Shown: positions 25,762 through 35,646, counted from the first letter of the stretch. The stretch: 64,000 bases of DNA from FEN-1297 sp963710735 (GCA_963710735.1 CAVQBN010000024.1:62001-126000), one strand, 5' to 3'. Notes: a model not told the origin generated them from the sequence alone. Numbers and translations are program-made.

Positions 25762-28218
25762 ATGAAGATATTAAAATTTGGCGGGTCGTCGGTCGGTAAT
25801 GCTGAAAAAATTAAAAATGTAACTGAGATTATAAAACAATCTATAAAAGAGAATAAAAAGATTGCGGTAATATTTTCTGCGTTTCATAAAGTAACTGATG
25901 AATTGATTAAAATGAGCCAATCTGCTTCAGAAGCAAATCAGGATTATCTTGAAATGTTTAAAAAATTAGAAGACCGGCATATTAATATCGCCAGACAAGT
26001 TTTGGCTGTGAAAAACCAGAGCAGCGTTCTTGCCCAGCTAAAACTTAATTTAAACGAACTTGAAGATGTTCTTCATGGGGTTTATTTAGTAAAGGAACTA
26101 TCTCCGCGGACACAGGATTTTATTTTGAGTTTTGGGGAGAGATTGTCAGCGTTCATTATTTCGAATTCGCTCAAAGATAATAATTTAGATTGCGAATTTC
26201 TGGACAGCAGATTACTTATAAAAACTGATGAGACGTTTGGGAATGCAAAAGTTGATTTAGCATTAACTTATAAAAACATAAAAAAATATTTTGAATCTCA
26301 CAGTAAAACTCAAATCATCACAGGCTTTATCGGATCTACTTTTAACAATGAAACTTCAACGCTTGGCCGCGGAGGCTCTGATTATTCAGCTTCAATATTC
26401 GGTGCGGCTCTTAATGTTAAGGAAATTGAAATCTGGACCGATGTAGACGGAGTACTAACCGCTGATCCCAAAAAAGTTAAAAAGGCTTTCCCTTTAAAAA
26501 GCATGACGTACGAAGAGGCGATGGAATTATCTCACTTCGGCGCAAAAGTTATTCATCCGCCCACAATGCAGCCGGCTTTAGAGAAAAAAATTCCAATTAG
26601 AATTAAAAATACTTTTAATCCTTCGTTTGAAGGAACAATAATAAACGGAAAGAGTAATTCACATAATTTTTCCATAAAAGGAATTTCTTCTATTGATGAA
26701 ATTGCTCTTCTAAGAATTCAAGGCGGCGGTATGATAGGTGTAGCAGGTATTGCTCAAAGAATTTTTACCGCTTTGGCAAGTAAACAGATAAATATAATTT
26801 TAATTACCCAGGCTTCTTCAGAACATTCTTTGTGTATAGCAATAATGCCAAAGTTCGCAGCATTAGCGCGAAAAGCAATTCAGGAAGAATTGTATTATGA
26901 GATAAAAGAAAAATTAATATACGAACCATTAATAGAAAATAATCTTTCGATTATTGCTGTGGTTGGTGAGAACATGCGAAAGACACCTGGAATATCCGGT
27001 AAAGTTTTTCAGGCGCTTGGTAAAAATGGTGTAAACATCGTTGCTATTGCTCAAGGCTCTTCCGAGTTAAATATTTCCACTGTTATACCTAAAGATGATG
27101 AGGCTAAAGCCTTAAATGCACTTCACGATGCTTTCTTCTTATCAATTGCAAAAACTGTAAACCTTTATGTGGTTGGAACCGGTTTAATAGGCGGTACCCT
27201 TTTAAATCAAATTACTAACCAGGCCGAATTTTTAGCTAGAGAGTATTTATTGAATGTAAAAGTAATTGGTTTAGCAAACAGCCGGAAAATGCTTATAGAT
27301 TCAAATTACATTGACAGTTCCAACTGGGAAAAACCTTTATTTGATAAAGGTACTAAAACTAATCTTGATGCTTTTATTGATGAAATGAAAAAACTGAATA
27401 TGCCAAACAGTATTTTTGTTGACTGTACCGCCAGCGATAAAGTGGTTGCAAGGTATAAAGAAATTCTGGATTCGAGTATTTCAATTGTAACTCCGAATAA
27501 AAAAGCAAACTCAAGCAGCTTTAAGTACTATCAAGAGCTAAAAACAGCAGCAATAAAACATAACGTAAGATTTTTATATGAAACTAATGTTGGAGCTGGA
27601 CTGCCAATTATAAGCACTTTAAAAGATCTGGTTTCGAGCGGCGATAAAGTTTTGAAAATTGAAGGAGTCCTCTCCGGAACTTTAAGTTTTATTTTTAACT
27701 CTTTCACAAAAGGCAAAGTATTCAGCCAAATTGTTAAAGAAGCAAAAGCAAAAGGATACACAGAACCTGATCCGAGAGAAGATCTAAAGGGTCAGGACGT
27801 AGCCAGAAAATTATTAATACTTGCAAGGGAAACAGGGCTTTCACTTGAATTAGAAGATATTAAAGTAGAAAATTTAGTTCCGAAAAACGCAAGACAGTCA
27901 AAATCGGTTGAAGATTTTTTCAAAAAACTTGAATTATCTGATAATTATTTTGAATCGAAACGAAAATCTGCGGAAAAAAAAGGAAATGCCATTAGGTACA
28001 TTGCACTTTTAGAAAATGATAAAGCTAAAATTACCTTACAGGAAGTTAACAAAGATCATCCTTTTTATTCATTATCGGGAAGCGATAATATTTTGGCACT
28101 AACTACGAAACATTATCAAGATCGCCCGATAGTGATCAAAGGTCCCGGCGCAGGTGCTGATGTTACTGCGGCAGGAGTTTTTTCGGATATAATAAGAACA
28201 TCTAATTATTTAAGCTGA
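25762..28218 (+). CDS. thrA: Bifunctional aspartate kinase / homoserine dehydrogenase
   Basis: 818 residues. The N-terminal aspartokinase starts KFGGSSVGNAEKI (residue 5 on) and contains GFIGSTFNNETSTLGRGGSDYSA-type substrate loops and WTDVDGVLTADP. Two ACT-like regulatory segments (about residues 310-460) include GVAGIAQRIFTAL and GKVFQALGKNGVNI. The C-terminal homoserine dehydrogenase begins near residue 466 with YVVGTGLIGGTLLNQI and includes TPNKKANS and YETNVGAGLPII. It catalyses the first and third steps from aspartate to threonine and methionine. It is the first gene after the thr attenuator. Confidence 0.95.
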   Translation: MKILKFGGSSVGNAEKIKNVTEIIKQSIKENKKIAVIFSAFHKVTDELIKMSQSASEANQDYLEMFKKLEDRHINIARQVLAVKNQSSVLAQLKLNLNELEDVLHGVYLVKELSPRTQDFILSFGERLSAFIISNSLKDNNLDCEFLDSRLLIKTDETFGNAKVDLALTYKNIKKYFESHSKTQIITGFIGSTFNNETSTLGRGGSDYSASIFGAALNVKEIEIWTDVDGVLTADPKKVKKAFPLKSMTYEEAMELSHFGAKVIHPPTMQPALEKKIPIRIKNTFNPSFEGTIINGKSNSHNFSIKGISSIDEIALLRIQGGGMIGVAGIAQRIFTALASKQINIILITQASSEHSLCIAIMPKFAALARKAIQEELYYEIKEKLIYEPLIENNLSIIAVVGENMRKTPGISGKVFQALGKNGVNIVAIAQGSSELNISTVIPKDDEAKALNALHDAFFLSIAKTVNLYVVGTGLIGGTLLNQITNQAEFLAREYLLNVKVIGLANSRKMLIDSNYIDSSNWEKPLFDKGTKTNLDAFIDEMKKLNMPNSIFVDCTASDKVVARYKEILDSSISIVTPNKKANSSSFKYYQELKTAAIKHNVRFLYETNVGAGLPIISTLKDLVSSGDKVLKIEGVLSGTLSFIFNSFTKGKVFSQIVKEAKAKGYTEPDPREDLKGQDVARKLLILARETGLSLELEDIKVENLVPKNARQSKSVEDFFKKLELSDNYFESKRKSAEKKGNAIRYIALLENDKAKITLQEVNKDHPFYSLSGSDNILALTTKHYQDRPIVIKGPGAGADVTAAGVFSDIIRTSNYLS

Positions 28219-28282
28219 TAAGCCAAATATACAATTTGAATAATAAATTTAAATGTTATCGATAAAATCTTAGAAGGGTAAA

Positions 28283-29332
28283 ATGTCAAGAAATGATAAA
28301 ATTCCAGTAGGTGTTCTGGGTGCAACCGGAAGCGTTGGTCAAAAGTTTATTGAACTGCTTTCAAATCATCCGTGGTTTCAAATAACCGAATTAGCCGCAT
28401 CGGAAAAATCTGCGGGCAAATTGTATAAAGATGCTGTCAATTGGATCCTGTCCACTCCACTGCCTGAAGAAGTTGCAAAAATAACAGTTCAAGAATGTGA
28501 GCCAAATTTAAAAAGTAAACTGGTATTCTCAGGATTGGATTCGAGTGTTGCAGGAGGTATTGAAGAAGCATTTGCAAAAAAGGGATACTATGTTGTTTCA
28601 AACTCAAAGAATCATAGGATGGATAAGGATGTACCGCTTTTAGTTCCGGAAATAAATCCTGATCATTTACAAATTATTAAAGATCAAAATTATAACGGAG
28701 GATGTATTGTCACCAATCCAAATTGCTCAACAATCGGAATGGTTCTGGCATTGAAACCCTTATTGGACAACTTCGGTTTAGAAGCCGTTAATGTGGTTAC
28801 GATGCAGGCACTATCCGGCGCGGGTTATCCTGGAGTTTCAAGCCTGGATATAGTTGATAATGTTATTCCTTTTATTTCCGGCGAAGAACCAAAATTGGAA
28901 TCTGAACCACTTAAAATTTTCGGAACATTTAAGGATAATAAAATCTTAAATAATGAAATTAAAATAAGTGCACAATGTAATAGAGTAGCTGTACTTGATG
29001 GACACATGGAGTGCGTTCAAGTAAAATTGAAAAAGAAAGCATCAATTGAAGAGATTAAAAATGTTTGGAAGAATTTTTTGAGTGAACCGCAAAAATTAAA
29101 TCTTCCCACTGCTCCGTTAAAACCGATTTATTATTTTGAAGAAGACAAATATCCTCAGCCGAGAATTCATAGAAATTTAGATAAAGGTATGGCGGTTTCT
29201 ATCGGCAGACTTAGAGAAGATAAATTATTTGATTATAAATTTGTGGTACTATCGCACAATACAAATAGAGGTGCGGCAGGCGGTGCATTATTATGTGCGG
29301 AATTAATGAAGGCAAAAGGTTACATCGAATAA
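28283..29332 (+). CDS. asd: Aspartate-semialdehyde dehydrogenase
   Basis: 349 residues, the archaeal/fungal-like branch of the family. VGVLGATGSVGQKFIELL is the N-terminal NADP fold, and NPNCSTIGM carries the catalytic Cys near residue 148. ALSGAGYPGVSSLDI and CNRVAVLDGHMECV are the substrate-binding and catalytic-His regions. It reduces aspartyl phosphate between the two ThrA activities. AGAAGGG sits just upstream of the ATG. It is placed inside the thr operon. Confidence 0.94.
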   Translation: MSRNDKIPVGVLGATGSVGQKFIELLSNHPWFQITELAASEKSAGKLYKDAVNWILSTPLPEEVAKITVQECEPNLKSKLVFSGLDSSVAGGIEEAFAKKGYYVVSNSKNHRMDKDVPLLVPEINPDHLQIIKDQNYNGGCIVTNPNCSTIGMVLALKPLLDNFGLEAVNVVTMQALSGAGYPGVSSLDIVDNVIPFISGEEPKLESEPLKIFGTFKDNKILNNEIKISAQCNRVAVLDGHMECVQVKLKKKASIEEIKNVWKNFLSEPQKLNLPTAPLKPIYYFEEDKYPQPRIHRNLDKGMAVSIGRLREDKLFDYKFVVLSHNTNRGAAGGALLCAELMKAKGYIE

Positions 29333-29393
29333 TCAATTTTTAGAGTTTAATGGAAAACTTATTCCTCAATATTATTAAATACTCGGATTAACA

Positions 29394-30329
29394 ATGAAGA
29401 ATCAAATAAAAGTATTTGCACCGGCATCGGTAACAAATGTAAGCTGCGGTTTCGATGTAATGGGTTTTGCAATAGATTGGCCGGGCGATGAGCTTATTTT
29501 GAAAATTAAAAAAAAACCGGGAATAAGTATTTCAAAAATTACCGGGGAAAATGGAAAACTTTCCTTAGATCCAAAGAAAAACACCGCTGGACTTTCTCTT
29601 ATTGCTTTAGCTAAACATTTAAATTTTGAAAATGGGCTAGAAATAGAGATTCATAAAAAGATGGCTTTGGGAAGCGGACTTGGTTCAAGTGCTGCCAGTG
29701 CAGTTGCAAGCGTATTCGCATTTAATGAAATTTTAGGAAAACCGCTTACTAAAACAGAACTCTTACCTTTTGCCCTTGAAGGAGAAAAATTAACATGCGG
29801 CGGAACTCCCCATGCTGATAATGTTTCTGCTTGTTTAATGGGCGGTTTTGTCATAGTAAGAAGCGTAAATCCATTGGATGTTGTGAACATAAAAACTCCG
29901 AAAAATTTATACTGCACAATTCTCCACCCGCATTTAGAAATCAACACTTCGGATACAAGAAAGATTTTAAGAAAGCAAGTTCTTCTTTCTGATGCAGTAA
30001 AACAATGGGGTAATGTTGCCGGATTGGTAGCTGGTTTAACAAGCGGTAATTACGAACTTATTGGACGATCTCTACATGATGTTATTATTGAACCTGTTAG
30101 ATCAATTTTAATTCCGGGATTTGATGAAATTAAAAATTCTGCGATTCAAAATGGTGCATTGGGATGCAGTATTTCCGGTTCCGGCCCTTCAATTTTCGCT
30201 TTTAGTAAATCTCAAATAATTGCTGAAAAAGTCGGCCATGAAATGAATAAGATTTTAAAATCGCTAAAAATAGACGGCGATTTATATATTTCTAAAATAA
30301 ATAAAGAAGGCCCAAAAGTAATTGGATGA
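29394..30329 (+). CDS. thrB: Homoserine kinase
   Basis: 311 residues, GHMP kinase family. FAPASVTNVSCGFDVMGFA is the N-terminal start, MALGSGLGSSAASAVASV the ATP-binding GLGSS loop near residue 95, and GALGCSISGSGPSIFAF the C-terminal GHMP motif. It makes O-phosphohomoserine for ThrC. Its stop overlaps the thrC ATG (ATGA at 30326-30329). Confidence 0.95.
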   Translation: MKNQIKVFAPASVTNVSCGFDVMGFAIDWPGDELILKIKKKPGISISKITGENGKLSLDPKKNTAGLSLIALAKHLNFENGLEIEIHKKMALGSGLGSSAASAVASVFAFNEILGKPLTKTELLPFALEGEKLTCGGTPHADNVSACLMGGFVIVRSVNPLDVVNIKTPKNLYCTILHPHLEINTSDTRKILRKQVLLSDAVKQWGNVAGLVAGLTSGNYELIGRSLHDVIIEPVRSILIPGFDEIKNSAIQNGALGCSISGSGPSIFAFSKSQIIAEKVGHEMNKILKSLKIDGDLYISKINKEGPKVIG

Positions 30330-31628
30330 AATACTACAGCACAAATAATAAAAATAATAAAGTGTCTTTTAAAGACGCTGTTATTAATGGTTTAGCTGAT
30401 GACGGCGGCTTGTTCATGCCTTCTGAAATAATGAGGATCCATGATAGTTTTTTTGAAAATATATCCAGATATTCTTTTAAAGAGATTTCTTTTTATGTAG
30501 CAGGCAAATTAATTAATTCTGATCTTCCGAAAGCTGAGTTAGAAAATATTATTAATTCTTCAATAACATTTGACGCGCCCCTGGTATCACTTAATAAGCA
30601 AATTAATATATTAGAACTTTTTCACGGGCCTACTTTAGCATTTAAGGATTTCGGCGCAAGGTTTATGGCTAATACTTTGTCTTATCTAAATAAAAATTCA
30701 AATAAGGGAATTACAGTTTTAGTTGCAACATCCGGAGATACTGGGAGCGCTGTTGCAAACGGTTTTTATAACGTGGATGGAATAAATGTAATTTTACTTT
30801 ACCCGAGTAAAAAAGTCAGCAATAATTCAAGAACAACAGCTTACAACACTGGATAAAAACATAACCGCGCTTGAAGTACTTGGAACATTTGATGATTGCC
30901 AAAGATTAGTCAAGCAGGCATTTTTAGATAATCAAATAACCTCAAGGAAAAAATTATCATCCGCTAATTCTATAAATATAGCCAGGCTTCTTCCGCAGTC
31001 TTTTTATTATTTTTATGCTTATGCACAATTAGAGGATAAGAATCTTCAAAATATTATTTCCGTTCCCAGCGGAAATTTCGGCAATTTAACTGCCGGGTTG
31101 ATTGCGAAAAAAATGGGTCTCCCAATAAACACGTTTATTGCCGCGACAAACTCAAATGATGTTTTCCCAAAATATTTAGAAACATCAGAATATCAGCCGA
31201 AACCATCTATTAAGACAATATCTAATGCCATGGATGTCGGGGATCCGAGTAATTTTAAGCGCATTTTGGATTTATACAATAACGATTATCAAAAAATAAA
31301 AAATGATATCTACAGTGAAAGATTTTCGGATGAAGAAACTATTTCAGGGATGAAGGAAGTTTATTCAAATTATAATTATATAATTGATCCGCATGGAGCT
31401 GTGGGTTATTCAGCACTAAAAAGCTTTGCTAATAAAAACAATCTCAAATCTTTTAACGGGATAATACTTGAAACTGCGCATCCGGCAAAATTTGCAGATG
31501 TGGTGGAAAGTGCTTTGAATGTAAAAATAGGAATTCCAGAAAGATTAAAAAAGTGTTTATCTAAGGAGAAGCATTCAGTAAAAATTTCCAATGATTATAA
31601 AGATTTTAAAGAATTTTTAATGAATTAA
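30326..31628 (+). CDS. thrC: Threonine synthase, split by a one-base frameshift
   Basis: PLP enzyme that converts O-phosphohomoserine to threonine. The first frame stops after 176 residues. Removing one T at 30826-30827 joins it to the frame that runs to 31628, giving about 433 residues, the normal length. Across the join the protein reads KKVSNNQEQQLTTLDKN, as expected for the family. The PLP lysine is in HGPTLAFKDFGARF (near residue 107) and the phosphate-binding loop in VPSGNFGNLTAG. The restored frame shows no other damage, so a sequencing error is more likely than loss of threonine synthesis. Confidence 0.88.
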
Positions 31629-31671
31629 GAAAATATATTTTTAAAAACTAATTACTTTAAGAGGAAATAAA

Positions 31672-32487
31672 ATGGAATCAAGAAAGAACGTAGCAATTTT
31701 AGGCGGCGGCAATATTGGATTAGCAATAGCAAAGGGATTAGAAACTTCCAATTTATATCCCTCGAATAAAATTTATATTACAAAAAGAAAAATTGATTCA
31801 ATAAAGGTCTACTCTGAAAAAGGATTTAAAATTACCGGTGATAATAAACAAGCAGCATTAGATTCGGAAATATTAATTATTGCAGTTCAGCCGAAACAAC
31901 TAAGTGAATTGCTACAAGATATTAGCGATGTAATTGATGAAAGAAAACACTTAATTATTTCTGTCGTTTCAGGTGCAAGCATAAAAATTATAAAGGAATT
32001 AATAGGAAAAAACGTTCAGGTTGTAAGAGCAATGCCAAATACAGCTATTGCAATCCAGGAATCAATGACATGTTTAGCATCAGACACAAAAACTAATGGC
32101 GCTTTAGCAATTGCGAAACAAATTTTTGATTCTGTTGGCAAGACGTTAGTTATAGAAGAAGATTTGATGGTTCCGGCTACCGCATTATGTGCCTGCGGCA
32201 TAGCATTCTTTCTTAGAGCAATCAGAGCAGCATCTCAAGGGGGAATTGAAATTGGTTTTCACTCGGAAGAAGCAATATTTATGGCTGCCCAAACTGCCAA
32301 AGGAGCGGCCTCGCTATTAGTTCAAACTAACAGTCACCCTGAAAGTGAAGTTGATAAGGTAACAACACCGAGAGGAATCACAATTTCCGGTTTAAATCAA
32401 ATGGAACACAACGGATTCAGTTCTGCTATGATAAAAGGAATTACCACATCAGCTGATAAAGCATCAAAAATTTATAGTGCTGAATAG
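31672..32487 (+). CDS. proC: Pyrroline-5-carboxylate reductase
   Basis: 271 residues. AILGGGNIGLAIAKGL is the NADP fold, VVRAMPNTAIAIQESMT the conserved mid-region, and TTPRGITISGLNQMEHNGF the C-terminal proline-synthesis signature (close to the usual SPGGTT). It performs the last step of proline synthesis. AGAGGA lies eight bases before the ATG. It follows thrC by about 43 bases and is probably the last gene of the thr transcript. Proline synthesis has no direct link to that pathway. Confidence 0.92.
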   Translation: MESRKNVAILGGGNIGLAIAKGLETSNLYPSNKIYITKRKIDSIKVYSEKGFKITGDNKQAALDSEILIIAVQPKQLSELLQDISDVIDERKHLIISVVSGASIKIIKELIGKNVQVVRAMPNTAIAIQESMTCLASDTKTNGALAIAKQIFDSVGKTLVIEEDLMVPATALCACGIAFFLRAIRAASQGGIEIGFHSEEAIFMAAQTAKGAASLLVQTNSHPESEVDKVTTPRGITISGLNQMEHNGFSSAMIKGITTSADKASKIYSAE

Positions 32488-32561
32488 ATGAAGTAAACAA
32501 TTTTTATATTATTTATTCCATCACATTTAGATAAAATAAATTAAGCAAAATAAAATTTCTA

Positions 32562-32592
32562 TTGACATATAAATGATAAAACAGTATCTTTG
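32562..32592 (+). promoter_or_regulatory. Putative promoter of the met leader
   Basis: TTGACA at 32562 and TATCTTTG at 32585-32592 match TTG/TAnnTTTG with a spacer of about 19 bases. The Cys/Met leader ATG follows 13 bases later. Confidence 0.65.
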
Positions 32593-32604
32593 ACACCAAT
32601 AAAA

Positions 32605-32706
32605 ATGAATAACGAAATTAAAAATATAACCAAATATAAAATCCTAATGGGCATGTGCTGTTGCTGTATGATGATGGATATGTCATCGCGGGAGGTCATA
32701 GCCTAA
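32605..32706 (+). CDS. Cys/Met-rich leader peptide upstream of metYX
   Basis: 33-residue frame, ATG 32605 to TAA 32706. Residues 15-26 read MGMCCCCMMMDM: four consecutive Cys codons (TGC TGT TGC TGT) and a run of Met codons. It is followed by a terminator and then a SAM-I riboswitch, ahead of sulfhydrylation genes for methionine. The natural reading is a leader peptide that senses Cys-tRNA and/or Met-tRNA. No protein family is recognised. A small Cys-rich metal-binding peptide is an alternative, but the codon block, size and downstream hairpins argue for attenuation. Confidence 0.8.
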   Translation: MNNEIKNITKYKILMGMCCCCMMMDMSSREVIA

Positions 32707-32766
32707 TCTTGAATTAAATAAATTTTAGACACAGCCCTTCCGATAATTGATCGAGAAGGGCTTTTT
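32689..32766 (+). terminator. First attenuator of metYX (competing hairpins)
   Basis: Terminator: AGCCCTTC-CGAT-aattg-ATCG-a-GAAGGGCT (32733-32762), 12 base pairs with one bulged A, followed by Ts. Antiterminator: CGGGAGG (32689-32695), in the last codons of the leader frame, pairs over seven bases with CCTTCCG (32736-32742) in the terminator's 5' arm. A ribosome stalled at the Cys/Met run would leave 32689-32695 free, and one reaching the stop codon would cover it. Confidence 0.75.
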
Positions 32767-32801
32767 AGTAAATATGACTTAGCAAATATTAAAATACATA
32801 A

Positions 32802-32924
32802 CTCTTATCGAGAAAGGTTGAGGGATCAGGCCCTGTGAAACCTTAGCAACCATCCCGACATGATCGGGAGCCATGGTGCTACCTCCTGCCCGCTGATTGT
32901 AAATCAGCAAGGGAAAGATGAGAG
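32802..32924 (+). ncRNA. SAM-I (S-box) riboswitch
   Basis: P1 is formed by CTCTTATC (32802-32809) and GATGAGAG (32917-32924). Inside, the kink-turn and core read AGAAAGGTTGAGGGATCAGG and CCCTGTGAAACCTTAGCAACC in order, then GGTGCTACCTCC, all hallmark S-box positions. Such RNAs bind S-adenosylmethionine and switch off methionine genes when SAM is high. It is followed at once by a terminator and metY. It is the second control element in series after the Cys/Met leader. Confidence 0.95.
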
Positions 32925-32933
32925 AAGAAGTTT

Positions 32934-32973
32934 AAAACCTCTTCGATTAATCTTTCCGAAGAGGTTTTTTTTT
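32934..32973 (+). terminator. Riboswitch expression-platform terminator
   Basis: AAAACCTCTTCG (32934-32945) pairs perfectly with CGAAGAGGTTTT (32957-32968) around an 11-base loop and is followed by further Ts. The purine-rich AGAGAAGAAG just after P1 could partly pair with the CTCTTC arm when SAM is absent. Confidence 0.88.
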
Positions 32974-33044
32974 GATGGAATATTAAAAAAATTTAAAAAG
33001 ATTTTTAACATAAGTATCAAAACATAAAATGAAAGGATAACACT

Positions 33045-34382
33045 ATGAGCAACGACAAAGGAAAACGCGATTACAGATTCGAGACTCTGCAATTGCATGC
33101 AGGGCAAGTACCAGATCCTACTACCGGTTCAAGAGCTGTACCAATTTATCAAACCACATCGTATACATTTAACGATGCGCAACATGCAGCTGATTTGTTT
33201 GCACTGCAAAAATTCGGTAACATATACACAAGAATAATGAATCCGACAACCGATGTTTTTGAAAAACGAATAGCTGCTCTTGAAGGCGGAGCAGCCGCAT
33301 TAGCAACTGCTTCCGGTCAGGCTGCACAATTAATAGCTATTACTACTATTGCGCAGGCAGGGGAAAATATTGTTTCAACAAGTTTACTATACGGTGGAAC
33401 TTATAACCAATTCAAAGTTACTCTTCCCCGTTTAGGTATAAACGTAAAATTTGTCGAAGGAGATGATCCGCAAGAGTTTGAAAAACTAATCGACCACAAA
33501 ACAAAAGCTTTATATATTGAATCAATCGGTAACCCTCGCTTAAATATTCCAAACATTGAAGCAATTGCCGACATAGCTCACCGGCACGGCATTCCGTTAA
33601 TTGTTGATAATACATTCGGCGCGGCAGGATATCTTGTAAGACCTTTTGATCACGGAGCCGATATAATTACAGCTTCGGCAACGAAATGGATTGGAGGACA
33701 CGGAACATCAATCGGAGGTGTTGTAGTTGATTCCGGTAAATTCGATTGGGGAAACGGGAACTTTCCTATTTTTACTGAACCTTCGCCGGGATATCATGGT
33801 TTGGTTTTCAATGATATTTTCGGAAAAGGTTCGCAGTTCGGAAATATAGCATTTATTATTCGTGCAAGAGTTGAAGGATTAAGAGACTTAGGGCCGGCAA
33901 TCAGTCCTTTTAATTCTTTTTTACTACTGCAAGGATTAGAAACTTTATCGTTGAGAATTGAGAGGCACTCACAAAATGGTTTAGCATTAGCAAAATGGCT
34001 GGAACGGCATCCCTCAATTGAATGGGTCTGGTATCCTGGTTTAAAAAGTCATCCTTATCATGAAATCTCTAAAAAATATTTAAGAAACGGATTATTCGGT
34101 TCTATGTTATCATTCGGGATTAAGGGAGGAATTGATGCCGGGAAGAAATTTGTTAATAATGTTCAACTTTCCAGTTTATTAGCAAATGTGGGAGATGCAA
34201 AAACTCTTGTAATTCATCCCGCTTCTACTACTCATCAGCAGTTAAGTGAAAAAGAACAGAAAGAAGCAGGAGTATTACCTGAACAAATACGAGTATCTGT
34301 AGGATTGGAACATATCGATGACATTATTGAAGACTTTGATGAGGCTATTAATGCTGCAGTAAACCAAGTTGTAAGTATTTAA
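33045..34382 (+). CDS. metY: O-acetylhomoserine sulfhydrylase (aminocarboxypropyltransferase)
   Basis: 445 residues, Cys/Met-metabolism PLP family, with the long length typical of MetY. It begins FETLQLHAGQVPDPTTGSRA. PLP is held by the lysine in SATKWIGGHGTSIGG (near residue 213). VDNTFGAAG and HPASTTHQQLSE are further family signatures. It forms homocysteine from O-acetylhomoserine and sulfide. AAAGGA precedes the ATG. It lies directly behind the Cys/Met attenuator and SAM-I riboswitch. Confidence 0.94.
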   Translation: MSNDKGKRDYRFETLQLHAGQVPDPTTGSRAVPIYQTTSYTFNDAQHAADLFALQKFGNIYTRIMNPTTDVFEKRIAALEGGAAALATASGQAAQLIAITTIAQAGENIVSTSLLYGGTYNQFKVTLPRLGINVKFVEGDDPQEFEKLIDHKTKALYIESIGNPRLNIPNIEAIADIAHRHGIPLIVDNTFGAAGYLVRPFDHGADIITASATKWIGGHGTSIGGVVVDSGKFDWGNGNFPIFTEPSPGYHGLVFNDIFGKGSQFGNIAFIIRARVEGLRDLGPAISPFNSFLLLQGLETLSLRIERHSQNGLALAKWLERHPSIEWVWYPGLKSHPYHEISKKYLRNGLFGSMLSFGIKGGIDAGKKFVNNVQLSSLLANVGDAKTLVIHPASTTHQQLSEKEQKEAGVLPEQIRVSVGLEHIDDIIEDFDEAINAAVNQVVSI

Positions 34383-34473
34383 TTTTTTTCCAAATTCTAA
34401 CGAGTAAATCTGAAATATTTTTCACATGCTCGTTAGAATATTTTAATTATATTTTAACTTTAAAAATATTAAA

Positions 34474-35646
34474 ATGGAAACAACACTGAACGAATCAATA
34501 CAAATAAAATCAATAACAAGTTTTGTTGAATTATTAAATAAAAATGAATCTTTTAAACTTGAATCTGGAGAAAGACTTAACTCAGTAAAGGTAGCATATC
34601 AAACCTACGGCACTTTAAATAATTATGGAGACAATGCAATTTTAGTTTGTCATGCTCTAACCGGAAATGCACATGCAGCAGGAATAGTTACTGAAAATGA
34701 GTTAGATAATTCAAAACATGAAGAATTTTTATTTAAATACAACCAAATGTTCTTAGGTAAGACAGGCTGGTGGGATGAATTAATTGGTCCAGGTAAAGTA
34801 TTTGATACTGAAAAATATTTTGTAGTTTGTCCGAACTTTTTAAGCAGTTGTTACGGCACAACCGGCCCGTCATCAATTAATCCTGCTACCGGAGAAAAAT
34901 ATAGAGTAGAGTTTCCTTCTATTACGGTTAGAGACATGGTAAATGTTCAATATGAACTTCTGAAAAAATTGGGTGTAAAAAAATTAATTACCGCTGCTGG
35001 AGGTTCTTTAGGCGGAATGCAGGTTTTAGAATGGGCAATTATGTATCCTGATTTTATTCATTCGATAATTCCTATTGCTACCGCAGCTAAACATTTACCT
35101 TGGAGTATAGCTTTAAATGAAACAGCTAGAGATGCAATTATAAACGATGAAGAATGGGAGAATGGATATTACAAGTCGCAGCCACTAAAAGGATTAAGCC
35201 TGGCTCGAAAGATTGCAATGATTAGTTATCGAAGTAACGTATCATTTAACTCCAAATTTAGAAGAGATGTACTTTCCGGAGTTCCTAATGTTTTTAATAA
35301 ACGGGATCGTTTTCAAATTGAAAATTATCTTGATTACCAGGGGAAAAAGCTGGTTAATAGATTTGACGCTAATACCTATTTATATATTTCGAATGCTATG
35401 GACTTGCATGATGTTAGTTTTAACAGGGGCTCTATGGAAAATGCTTTGGGAAGTATTAAGGCAAAAAGTCTGAACATAGGGATTTCGTCTGATATTCTAT
35501 ATCCTGCTGATGAACAAATTGAAATTGCATCAATGATTCACAATTCTAAATATGCACAAATAAATTCCAGTTTTGGACACGATGCATTCTTAATAGAATT
35601 TTCTCAAATGAGTGAGATAATAGGTAATTTTCTTCAATCGTTATAA
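34474..35646 (+). CDS. metX: Homoserine O-acetyltransferase
   Basis: 390 residues, alpha/beta hydrolase fold. Nucleophile Ser lies in AAGGSLGGMQVLEWA (near residue 178), with the Asp in SDILYPADEQ and the His in GHDAFLIE near the C-terminus. CHALTGNAHAAG and TEKYFVVCPNFLSSCYGTTGP are further family stretches. It activates homoserine for MetY, so metY-metX forms a direct-sulfhydrylation pair. It follows metY by about 90 bases. Confidence 0.93.
   Translation: METTLNESIQIKSITSFVELLNKNESFKLESGERLNSVKVAYQTYGTLNNYGDNAILVCHALTGNAHAAGIVTENELDNSKHEEFLFKYNQMFLGKTGWWDELIGPGKVFDTEKYFVVCPNFLSSCYGTTGPSSINPATGEKYRVEFPSITVRDMVNVQYELLKKLGVKKLITAAGGSLGGMQVLEWAIMYPDFIHSIIPIATAAKHLPWSIALNETARDAIINDEEWENGYYKSQPLKGLSLARKIAMISYRSNVSFNSKFRRDVLSGVPNVFNKRDRFQIENYLDYQGKKLVNRFDANTYLYISNAMDLHDVSFNRGSMENALGSIKAKSLNIGISSDILYPADEQIEIASMIHNSKYAQINSSFGHDAFLIEFSQMSEIIGNFLQSL

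Noticed and set aside
32605..32706. Small Cys-rich metal-binding protein
   Set aside because: The Cys codons are adjacent rather than spaced as metal ligands, Met codons follow at once, and the downstream hairpins fit attenuation better.
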